A stretch of DNA of 64,000 nt from Blastobasis lacticolella (taxonomy: Eukaryota > Arthropoda > Insecta > Lepidoptera > Blastobasidae): contig LR990050.1 in NCBI GenBank assembly GCA_905147135.1, positions 6,770,501 to 6,834,500 of the forward strand. Direction: 5' to 3'. Below the pieces are notes generated by a model. The model ran no database searches and was not told the origin of the DNA. It worked only from the letters and a program-made list of their open reading frames with translations. The position numbers were made by a program, and so were the translations under genes. This document shows positions 54,650 through 64,000 of the stretch, piece by piece (the stretch's first letter is position 1; each line of letters opens with the position of its first letter).

Positions 54650-56520
54650 AATATAAATTTCCTCCCCTCGTCCGAGTGCTGTAATGTTGGTACTCTGTAA
54701 GTCTCAGTTTTGTTTCGGACATGTTACGGGGGTGGGCGAAACAGGTTGGCGCGGGGGCCAGGGAGACCCGATGAAACGGCTCGTCGCTGGCCGCCCGCCA
54801 GTTAGTAGGGGACTCGAACCCGGGCATCAATTTTAACCTCCGGCCCGGGAGGCTGTCCCGCCAACTGCGCGAAAAATCCTGGAGGTGCCTGTCGTGCCAG
54901 GGTAGGAGACCGGAGTGGACCCGACAGGTATCTTCAGGGGGGATCGGGGGCCCTTCAGTCCCTCGTGCCAGTTTTTCACACAACCCATCCCTCTGCAGCG
55001 TCCTGTTGCAAAACATCTTTTCCCTGCTGGATACCAATGGTACAGCACTCCTTTTTTACCCCTCTAAAAATATCATTGCAAAAAGTAAAACAAAGAGTAA
55101 GGTTTTTTCAGCGGCACCCCTTTCCACACTTCGAGTGGACTTTTGCAACATCAGGGGCCTCCACTCCAACCTGAACGCCGTACATCACCAATTTGAGACG
55201 GCAAAGCCTGCCTTACTCTTCCTGACTGAAACACAGATATCACCTCCGGCCGACACTTCGTACCTCCACTATCTTGGGTACAAGTTAGAACACAGGTTTC
55301 TTCCTCGCGCTGGTGTGTGCTTATTCGTCAGAGGTGATATCTGCTGTCTACGTCTTGCCATTGAACAGAGTGACGAATCTGTTTTGTGGGTGTGCGTGGA
55401 ACCGGGAGGTTCATTCCGTGTCTACGCATGCCTATACAACAACCGTCACGGCGTTGGTGAGACAAATCGGTTTTTCGAGCACATTCAATAAGCTACCGAC
55501 AAGGTTCTTGAGCGGTGTCCTTCTGCTGAGTTGGTAGTCTTAGGAGACTTTAATGGTCACCACACTGAGTGGCTAGAGTCAAGCCGCCCTACCAACGCCG
55601 CCGGAAGATCCGCTCACGAATTCGCTTTGGCCAATGGTCTCCACTTACTTACCGGATGTTGTGGGCCGTAATCCTTCTTTGTTAGACCTTCTGTTGACCT
55701 CCCACCCAGACGGTTATCGGGTGTCTGTCGATGCTCCTCTTGGGACTTCTGACCACTGCCTGGTCCGTTCCGAGGTGCCTCTTGCTATACCCGAACGGGC
55801 TCGCCCCAGTAGGTCACGCAAGGTATGGCACTATGGTTCAGCAAAATGGGATGGATTGCGAGAATTATTCGCGTCGTACCCGTGGATGCAGCTTTGCTTT
55901 TCCTCAAATGACACCAACACCTGTGCTGCCGCTGTAGCTGATGTCATACTGCAACGAATGGAGTGTTTTATCCCGTCCTCTGTAGTCCGTCTCGGCGGCA
56001 AGAGTTAGCCCTGGTACGACAGGCCTAGTGCTGAGGCAACTCGCCTTAAGCAGGATGTTTTTCGTGCCTGGACAGTAGCTCGGGCCCAAAAGGACCCTAA
56101 CATTTTGAGGAAAAAGTACAATGCTGTATCAAGGTCTACAAAGAGGGTAATGGCCAGAGCAAAATTTAATTTCATTGGTAGAATTTGAGAGAAACTTATC
56201 AGCTACCCCTCTAGGAGCCGTGCTTTTTGGTCTCTCTCCAAAGCTGTCGAGGGAAACTTTTGTCGAACCACCTTTCCACCTTTGCGCAAGCCGGATGACC
56301 AATTGGCCCACACAACAAAGGAGAAAGCCGATCTCTTGGGTAATCTCTTTGCTCATAACTCAACTCTGGATGATAGAGCAGCACCGCTTACCATCTTACG
56401 GTGTGAGGGCATCATGCCCGAGGTTCGTTTCACACAAAAAATCATAAGACGTGTGCTTCTCTCCCTAGACATCCGGAAGTCCAGTGGACCTGATGGGGTT
56501 CAAATCTGGGCTTTTTCGGT
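54650..56520 (+). pseudogene. Jockey-type LINE, endonuclease and start of the reverse transcriptase
   Basis: Frame pieces from 55129: RVDFCNIRGLHSNLNAVHHQ, KPALLFLTETQISPPAD and PRAGVCLFVRGDICC. An in-frame TAA (55489) follows, then ELVVLGDFNGHHTEWLE, a frameshift near 55650, LLDLLLTSHPDGY, LGTSDHCLVRSEVPL and WHYGSAKWDGLRELFASYPW, stop at 56006. The GDFN and SDH motifs are those of the apurinic-type endonuclease of non-LTR elements. Reverse transcriptase begins at FWSLSKAVEGNF (about 56226), then AHTTKEKADLLGNLFAHNS and LSLDIRKSSGPDGVQIW, and breaks off at 56515. 54650-55000 is GC-rich and probably inter-ORF sequence. Inactive. Confidence 0.85.
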
Positions 56521-56655
56521 GGCATTTTGATTAGTTTCAAGTCATCCTGGTCTTCTTTTTCTCTGATCCACGCCTGAACAAACCTTGAATTGTGGATACT
56601 GGAATTATCTTGCATAAATTCGACCTTGTGGTTATCAGGATATACAATTTTTGAC
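56512..56655 (-). pseudogene. Tc1/mariner-type transposase fragment
   Basis: Reads SKIVYPDNHKVEFMQDNSSI, then HNSRFVQAWIREKEDQDDLK and LIKMPPK. FMQDNSSIH corresponds to the second catalytic aspartate region (MQDNxxxH) of Tc1/mariner-superfamily transposases, and KLIKMPPK to the stretch before the third catalytic residue. About 45 codons remain. Confidence 0.65.
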
Positions 56656-57301
56656 GTGACCGCGTACACACAGTGCTTTTGCTTATTTCTGCCACCCATC
56701 ATCATCTGGTGTTGGAGGTTATGCCGTTAGCCTGGTATGCCCGCACGCTTTTGCTTATTGTCACCTGCTGGTGACAGTCTATTGTCACACCCAATTCTCC
56801 AAAGCCAGCGGATAACGAAGGGATTGCTCGTCTCCTATCTATTGTTTTCCCCCTAAATGATTGCAACGGTGTAATCATTACAGGAGGTGTTTGGTACCAG
56901 CCATCTGTTTGGTTCTGCTGCTGCTTAGTTATGGTTGCTATTTGGCTGTAGCTCACTTGCCGTCCGTTTGGAACAGTTTTGGCTAGTTGCTTCTGGGGAC
57001 GCCCATTCTTGATTTTGGTCGAGGCTTCGCAGGATCTACAACATAATATATATCTACAAATAAAACATTATTGACAATATGCATTATCGATCAAAGCACT
57101 CTAAAGAACCCTTATTTAAATTAACCGTTGTTTAACCGTTATAAGTTTAAATATAATAATCCATTGAATAATCTCTGTATAACAGGTACAAGTTGAAAAT
57201 AAATATTGTTGCATTGAAATTTAACTACAATTGTTATTCCAATCCTCTAGATTAAGCGCCCTACTTCACCTACTTCATACCATAAAATTTTAAATATTAC
57301 A
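56656..57301 (+). mobile_element. LINE 3' untranslated region, second copy
   Basis: Matches 35840-36384 with about 100 extra bases (56828-56865 and 56936-57045). It ends TTAAGCGCCCTACTTCACCT and ATACCATAAAATTTTAAATATTACA. Probably the 3' end of the Jockey-type LINE whose reverse transcriptase breaks off at 56515. Confidence 0.65.
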
Positions 57302-57835
57302 CTCTTTAAATCAAAGCAAAAATGGGTAACAAGCCACAAGCAAACACTAATGACACTTCAATGACGTCACACTCAAAAGAGACAAATGTATCATTTGACA
57401 GTACGGTAGGTACTCTTTTCGGTGAAAGTCATTTTTCAAAATTCAAAGGGTTATATTTGTTCAGATATTTATGAACTTCTACTTGTTCACATAAAATTAA
57501 AAATACGTTAGTACAGATATTTATTAGTTTTCAGTTGTTTAGATATTACTGAAAGGCTTGCTCAGATTAATATGACAGGTGACATGTGCACATATGTTTG
57601 ATTGATAAATCTGCTCAGATATATAAGTACCCTTCCATGTACATTTATATTTGAAGCCTTGGCAATGCTCACATATTAATGAACTCGACTGTACATGTAA
57701 CCATGTGATCTGTTCAAGTTCTCTTGTTCTTGAGTCACGGAGGTTTGAAGGCTCCACTGGAATTACCCGATCTCCCAAATCCTGGATAATGGTCAAGGCG
57801 GACCCTGGGCTACATACTATAATGTGATCATAATT

Positions 57836-58862
57836 GTTCCCAAGCTGTTCAGATTGTGTTCAAGTGTATCAGATTTTCCATACCAGTAATCATAAATTAA
57901 TGTTTATTTACTTTCAAAACTTCATCGCCACCTGATTACATCATCAAACCCTGAGAATAACCTTTCACAGCCCTGGGATTTGACCCACTTCCCAGTATTC
58001 AATTGAATTGAAAATTTTTTACACATGTAAATTGATGAATATGCAATATTCTGGTATTAGTCAGTTGATCTGATGATGGAGAAGGAACGTGGTCAGCGAT
58101 TATTTGGTATATTAGACTATAGTTGGAGAAGAAATTAAGATAAAAAATGTAAACACACAACTGTCAATGTTAAAAAGATTATGCAGGGGTATAAAAACTT
58201 TGGTTTGCATAACCAAATGGTTATGCATGATGCGCACTTTTTAGTGTGCTTTACAATGTACTGTAACAACGAACCAATGGTTAAGAATTTCTTACCATTA
58301 CCAGTGGCATAAATGAAAACTACCCATATTTTATTGAAACAGCACAAATATGTAACAAAAAAATATAGTTCCCTATTTAATTCAGTAGAATATTTTTAAA
58401 TATCCATATGATTTTATTTCATTTTGCATGTAATAATTAATCAATATTTCAATAATTTTAAATAATCCACCTTTTTTTATAGTAGCAACCCATTTGTTTA
58501 CATTTTTGATCTTTAATCGATCTCATACCTTCATTTCCGACTAGACCTAATAGTTTTTTACAGAATAAGAAACCGTAATGGCCACTTTAATCTTAGTTAC
58601 GTACAAGTACTTTATTTTATTAATTATAATATCGTTTAATTAAATAACATTCAATTTAAGTCGATAATACAACGAATTCTTGCGTTAACAATTGCGACCG
58701 AGCACTGCTTGAAACTGCTTGAGAATGCCTGTAAACGTAACGTCAATGTGTTGTGCGTGACGGAAATGGCGCACTGTTTCCAGTGGGCCTCTGCTTGGGG
58801 CGGGCCGTTCTTTATTTTGTGATATTACTAAGAAATGTAAATTGTAAATTGCCAAGGAATAT
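57836..58862. other. Intergenic AT-rich DNA
   Basis: Nothing recognised. Confidence 0.4.
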
Positions 58863-59140
58863 GCCGTGTGGTGGCCGTGTGGTGACCGGCAGAGTAGAAT
58901 AGCACCAACCCCTTACACTCATGGGTGTCGTACAAGGCGACTAATGTTTTCGAGGCAAAAGATCAAGAGTCTCCGTAGTCTGGATAATGGGCAGCAGCAT
59001 TTTCCATAGTTATATTCAAACACTGCGATCTCCAACCCGCCTGCCAAGCGTGGAGATTATGGCAATAACCTCCCCTTTCCTGGGAGAGGCCCAAAGTCCT
59101 GCAGTGGACTGTTACGGGCTGTGATGATGATGATGATGCC
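58863..59140 (+). mobile_element. Family B repeat
   Basis: Near identical to 43738-44007, from GTGTGGTGACCGGCAGAGTAG to CTGCAGTGGACTGTTACGGG and GATGATGATGATGATG. Confidence 0.88.
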
Positions 59141-59235
59141 GTGTGGTGTCCGGCAGCGTAGGATATTTTACCACCCCCTTGGACTTAGGGGTGTGCCAAG
59201 CGTGGCAAAAACCTCCATCGATATCGAGGCGTCTC
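59138..59235 (+). mobile_element. Family B repeat, second truncated copy in tandem
   Basis: GCCGTGTGGTGTCCGGCAGCGTAGG starts again directly after the (GAT)n tail, followed by a diverged stretch with GGTGTGCCAAGCGTGGCAAA. Confidence 0.6.
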
Positions 59236-60422
59236 ATGTGTGTCAGTGAAATGTTATAGCATAGGTGATAAAATTATACAAAATACAAAACAAAACAGCC
59301 TATTCACTCTGTAATATCTTAACCTAACGCAGACCGTTCTAACTCATCCCATTTCTATCCCAATGGTTGCGTATAGAAACAGTGCTATGGCATGTGGTCG
59401 CAACTTCATAACGTCGCCCCAACTTCTCACCTTCCAGGGAAGGGTAGGGGTCACGTGACGTGGGTCCACTGCGGTCGCACCACTGCGCTAATGAAAATTC
59501 TTTCCGGCTAATATTTGAGCTCGAACTTTAGTTGGCGACAGGTCGCGTAAAAAGGTTTCAAAACTCTGTTTGGCTTTCGAATTGCACTTTTGGACCGTTT
59601 TAGGTAGAGAGGTAGGTATAGTCTTACCTAAGTCAAAATTACAGTGATTCCTAAATTCTCGTTTGTAACTTGGTAATTGCAGTAAAGGCTGTGTCAAGTC
59701 TCTACTATGTATTTAAATAACATTGTTTTTTAGAAATTTAGGTTACTTGTCATTTATTTGATTACGCTATCGTGGTAATGTCAAGCGCAAATACGATTAA
59801 ACCTACATTATGTTGTATCAAGTGTCTGAACATGGCTACGATGTAACATTATTCTATAAATATAAAAAAGACAGATGGTCCATGCAATTGATTTATATTT
59901 AATAACACATTTCCTGTAAATGTTGATTGAAATAAGTACATGACGTACATGTTTCGATACTTACAGTACTCCTCCATGATTGCTGACAGTTTTTCAGTGA
60001 AGAAATATTGCACACCATGCTCCATCCAGTTAATAATTACATTTTTCGTCTTAATGTAAAATACGACGCAGCTATAGGTATGTACCTTGACTACATACTC
60101 CACTACAATGAAGATTTCCGCATATGCATGAAGCCTGCACCCCTAAAGACGATTCGACGTTCGGAGGCTGTCGGCCCTCGCTCGGTTTTGCTGACGTTGC
60201 TGAGACAGCAAGTGCACTCTCGGCCCATCTCTGTCCCCACGTGACATGTCGAGTGTTTGAGAATATGCGCCTGGTTTTTATTGCTTATCTTGCGTGCCTG
60301 TAGCTGGTTTTTGCTAGATAATGACGTCGTTATATCTGTTTGTTTCTCCGATTTCTTCGTGCCACAAAACATGCCAATATCTTCTTTATCGATTTTTCTA
60401 TTTTTGGTGATTGGGTAATTCA
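59236..60422. other. Intergenic DNA, nothing recognised
   Basis: No gene or repeat match seen. Confidence 0.35.
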
Positions 60423-61045
60423 ATTCAAGACAATGATTAGATTAGATTCATTTATTTTTAAATGAAAATTACAGTAACCTACACAAATAGATGGATTCTG
60501 TCCAGACTAATATTACAAAAACGTCAGATTTATCTTATTAAGTTGTATGATTACATGTCTACGGCAATCGATTGATTGAATTGCAATCTAAATCTACATA
60601 CAAAACACGTAGATTGAAACCAACCGCGCTACGTAACAAAGTCAAACCACCAAAAGCCCGCTGATACAGAGCACACAACAGAAACCGACTATCGAGGAGG
60701 CAAACTACAATGTAAACATTATGGAAAGGCCCGGATAAAACCTTGTCCCTCCGACTGCCTGTGACAGATAAAAACCGGTGCCAACTGGATATAACCGGTG
60801 AGGTGTACTCGCGCCTTCGTCAGCGTATTTACTTACCCCGTGGCTGTTTGCTCGTCTACCCTCGTCGTAACCTTTGGGGTTTGCTGGTTCAAGACAACGG
60901 ATGCCTCGGAAATCGGGCTGGAGGCGGTGCTTTATTGTTAGGGTCAATAATCGTAGCTTGTTAGTGGAATTACGTACAACGTGGATAAATGAATGATGGA
61001 TATTTAGTAGTTACTACACTGACATATCTACCGTACTGGGCCTCA
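60423..61045. other. Intergenic DNA with a short LINE-tail-like start
   Basis: GATTAGATTAGATTCATTTATTTTTAAATG at 60434-60463 looks like a minus-oriented LINE tail (CTAATCTAATC). The rest is unassigned. Confidence 0.35.
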
Positions 61046-61150
61046 TAATATCAGTCGGAAGATGCCCACTGCTGATCACCACAAAGGCCTTGATCACCGG
61101 TCTTGTGGCTACCGCCTCCAGCTGGGACCTGCGATTTTTACCAGGTCATC
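61046..61150 (-). mobile_element. RTE-type LINE 3' end, degraded
   Basis: AATATCAGTCGGAAGATGCCCACTGCTG, CACAAAGGCC and CAGCTGGGACCTGCGATTTTTACCAGGTC are the complement of the RTE C-terminal block. Confidence 0.65.
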
Positions 61151-63257
61151 AGTCTTCTTATATGCTAATTTACTAAAGTTTTATAAGTAGATGGTAGGCT
61201 AGAAGTAGTTTGGCGCGTTTATGGTGTTCTGCTACAACTGAAACTGCCATTGAGCAATTACAATTCAATCCAGTGATTAGTAACAGTAGCGGACTTGAGG
61301 CCCAGTATTGATGTCTGATTTCTGCGTCTGAAGCGCTGGTTTTCGATATAAGAGTGAATCAATGATATAAAGTGATACCAGAGAATGATAAAGTAAAGAC
61401 TCATGTTCACGACAAAATAGAGACTTCGGAAATGTCTGCTTATCTTATCTACTTAGTTATTCATGCGTTAGTCGCAGGCACAGTAAAAGACGATTGATTA
61501 TACCTAACGACAGTACTGAAACTGAAATATATTTACTGAAAAAAGAGAGAACGATAGAGTATGATATGGATATTACGTGAATATGGGGTATACATGCACT
61601 TATCAGGAAACTATTCTAATAATGTGAATAAAAAGATTGACGCACTCTAACTAAACGCAACAGAGGTTTAATGTTCTAAAACTAGCAGTCCCAGGAGTTC
61701 GCCTCCCCCGCCCATAGCTTGCGCCAAATCATAGCACCTTACACAGAACCGAGGCCTATATTGATTTCGCTCCGTCTCCAACACTTTACATATTGCTTAT
61801 TTAGCATTATTTCATTTCGGCAGAGCGTTATTTGTCTTCCGTTCCGCTGATACCGTTATCGTGATTTGGGGAGCATCGCCGACTGCTGAATCTGAGACAT
61901 TATTGCTGTGTTGACTCTACAAATTAAATGGTTATTTGAATATTTGACATTGTTCTCGCTTTCGAATTTCGTGATAGCGGAATGGGAACAAAACCGGCGG
62001 CAAATTATTGGATAAGGCGTTTAATGTCGCGTTGCGGGACGGCGTTATCCAGTTTTATTCATGTTCATCTTTTGTTAGTTATTTTTGCGGTGAGAATGAA
62101 ACTTAGCTCTTTTCACGGTTGGCGAAAGCAAAAACGTTTCGTTCCGCGAGAGGGCTCAAGGGATTCCCCGCCTCCCGGCACGCAAAGCCCGCCAAAATCT
62201 TCACTGTTCGGATTCCGTCTGTCATAATTTCCCGGCGACGAAAAACATTTGGCTTTTAAATATTACCTGCCGCTATCGGCGAGCGGGTCGTGAAATTTTA
62301 CCGTGGCAAACAAAGATGCGTTATATTCCGCTTCCTTTGCAACGGTTTTACGACAATTTTTTATAGGTACCCCCGAACACAGTTACTGTCAAATGTTATG
62401 TGTATTTACGAGGTTGCACCTTTTGTTTTAAGTCATATCTTCCCGGTATACTGCCCTTTTAGTAGGTGGTGTGCGCTTGTAAGTGGTTTATGGGCTTCCG
62501 GGAGGTTTACCAGAGTTAAGGGTTCTCAGGGAATTCCCCATTATTTTCACTTTCACTTAGCTCTAGCGCCTTAACTCAGAGAGATAATGAGATAGAGAGA
62601 TAATGATGTCACGACTTTAATTTCTATGATATCGTCACTTTCAATGCTAGAGTGAATAGGTTTCTAGCTAGGCCCGTTTCACTTATGGCCGCATCGTCAT
62701 TTAAAATTTAGATTCCACCAGGTGATAAAGCGCTGAAATGCCAGGCTAGTTCTTATAAAATAAATCAATCACCAGATGTTAAAAAAGAACGCCGTCTTCG
62801 AATTACCGATTCGGATACCGATTCCACTTTGATCGTCGTTTTCCGTTTCAATCGAACAGATCGAAATCGAACCAACGCGCCGCGCAAACGTTTCCTTTTG
62901 TATTCGATTCGCATTTAAACACACCTTGTTATCCATTCAAGTGGCGTTACCTCGGAGGGTAGCAGCCTAACTGATTACCCCACTACTCTAAATTATGGCT
63001 CTCGCCCGCCCCGGTGGCTACCCTATGCGTTTTTGTTGCGGTATACATGCGACGGGTTTCGGGACCACGTTCTGCCAGCTACCGCCGCGATTTATGATAC
63101 TTTCTATCAATTTGATGCATAGGTAGACGCTATGACACGATTCTGGCTTTTGTGATAAAAAAAAACATAAAAATAGATAGCTCAGCGGTTTCGGTCGGGT
63201 TTTTGATAAAATGTTGTTTTGTTTTTGCGAGAATGTTAGCTGTACACGCGTTGAGTT
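61151..63257. other. Repeat-poor region with raised CpG
   Basis: I could match none of it to repeats in the window. 61980-62300 and 62790-62900 contain many CG dinucleotides and clustered CGATTC/ATCGAA motifs. Open frames at 61982-62227 and 62290-62574 have no recognisable content. Confidence 0.4.
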
Positions 63258-63532
63258 TTTGAGTTATGTACGTTAGTTGAATACCTGACCGATGCTCTTA
63301 CGGTGAGGGAAAACGTCATGTTAAAACCTACACATTTTGGCTGATTCTACGGAATGTGTAATCATGATCTAATCTGGTCAGGTTCCCTTGGTAGCAGGGT
63401 CACGGAGGTCAGATGGCAGTCGTTCCACTGTAATTACGTGATCTGCCAAATTCTGGATCATGGTCAAGTCGGACCCCAGACCTTCGTGCACGAGAGCACA
63501 ACGGCAACATTAACGCCAAGATCACACGTTTA
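63258..63532 (-). repeat. 'CCTTGACCATGATCC' family repeat, full copy
   Basis: GTACGTTAGTTGAATACCTG to ACATTAACGCCAAGATCAC. Includes GATCATGGTCAAGTCGGACC. Serves as the uninterrupted reference for the copy split at 54.2-57.8 kb. Confidence 0.82.
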
Positions 63533-64000
63533 GAGTTTAGAAACTATATAGCTGTTTGGAATTTACTATAATGTGACAGTTCTTTACCTTAATAAGAGGG
63601 AATCCCCATGCAAGGTTATTATCGGTTATGTGTTGCATGTTATGACAAAATTGAACTGAATGTTTTACCGATGACTAGTACGCGTACCTTCTATTACTCG
63701 TAGTACCTTCCAAAAGTATATTACCAAACGAAATTAAACAAACCCTTAGTCTGAGGAATTTAAACGCTCTGCAACGAGGGTGCGTGGTGAACCCAAGCGT
63801 GACGTAATGGCATTTTCTTGACCACCTCTGTCAGCCCGTGTACTTATGGGTAGTAGTTTTAAATAGGTAGTCGTTCTGTCTAAAATAAAACAGGTTGGTT
63901 ATTTGACAAGTGCGTTACATTTAGCTTAAGTCTATTTAAGTTGTAGAAATATGTACTTAGTGGCTTTGTCTCTGAAATGTATGATTTAAAGCAAACATTA
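63533..64000. other. Intergenic DNA to window end
   Basis: Nothing recognised. Confidence 0.35.

Larger units (their letters stand above)
54286..57691 (-). mobile_element. Tc1/mariner-like element with 236-bp inverted ends
   Basis: 3406 bp with inverted arms 54286-54521 and 57456-57691, differing at only about nine positions. The ends start CAGTCGAGTTCATTAATATG and are flanked by TA on both sides, the target duplication of Tc1/mariner elements. A minus-strand transposase fragment (56512-56655) lies inside, but most of the interior is LINE sequence. It sits within a CCTTGACCATGATCC repeat. Confidence 0.78.
54200..57835 (-). repeat. 'CCTTGACCATGATCC' family repeat split by a 3.4-kb element
   Basis: The left part (54200-54285) has GTACGTTAGTTGAACACC, TTCTTACGGTGAGGGAATAC and CCTGCACATTCAGGCG. 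The right part (57692-57835) continues ATGTAACCATGTGATCTG to GGATAATGGTCAAGGCGGAC. Together they match the uninterrupted minus copy at 63258-63532. Confidence 0.75.

Noticed and set aside
54648..55037. 129-codon minus-strand frame
   Set aside because: Lies opposite the GC-rich leader of the Jockey-type LINE; no recognisable domain on that strand.

Overview
The window reads as nuclear DNA of a moth or butterfly (Lepidoptera). The genes have insect-style spliced exons with long AT-rich introns. The background is dense in families typical of lepidopteran genomes: RTE-type LINEs with a (GATGAT)n tail, a tRNA-derived SINE, Jockey-like LINEs, piggyBac, Harbinger-like and Tc1/mariner-like remnants, and short interspersed repeats. 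The order is inferred from sequence features only; no species is claimed.

Genes. Four genes, all on the + strand, encode LITAF-domain proteins (LPS-induced TNF-alpha factor type, membrane-attached zinc-binding proteins of late endosomes and lysosomes). LITAF-A (exons 43-343 and 1389-1491) lacks its 5' end, which lies outside the window, and carries PPxY motifs. LITAF-B (17673-17813 and 22514-22616) and LITAF-C (41826-41978 and 42440-42557) are minimal proteins of 78 and 83 residues. LITAF-D (44563-44585, 44948-45111, 45908-46073, 46671-46770) is a 150-residue divergent paralogue with a Pro/Ala/Lys-rich N-terminal region; it keeps both zinc knuckles but has lost the Cys-rich centre. All four have a phase-2 intron at essentially the same point inside the hydrophobic segment, so they look like a local tandem family. 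No other host gene could be supported.

Layout. 1-1.5 kb: LITAF-A. 2.7-4.25 kb: a Harbinger-like element with a TTA duplication, containing a 36-bp minisatellite and inserted in an older repeat. 5-8.5 kb: RTE and SINE pieces, a fold-back element and a perfect 44-bp palindrome. 9.2-12.8 kb: a decayed minus-strand reverse-transcriptase element, then a piggyBac deletion derivative bounded by TTAA with RTE-family DNA inside. 13-17 kb: SINE and interspersed repeats. 17.7-22.6 kb: LITAF-B, whose intron holds RTE remains, telomere-like pentamers and a GC-rich palindromic element. 24-41 kb: a transposon-rich gap with Jockey/CR1-like and RTE pieces, a small inverted-repeat element inside an RTE reverse transcriptase, a palindromic tandem repeat and LINE 3' ends. 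41.8-46.8 kb: LITAF-C and LITAF-D. 47-64 kb: repeats, including a 3.4-kb element with 236-bp terminal inverted repeats (54286-57691) holding a broken Jockey-type LINE and a transposase fragment.

The unusual content is the clustered, diverging LITAF family and several clean nested insertions whose boundaries can be read from target-site duplications, interrupted repeats or an empty-site paralogue. I did not find a convincing new multi-gene system.
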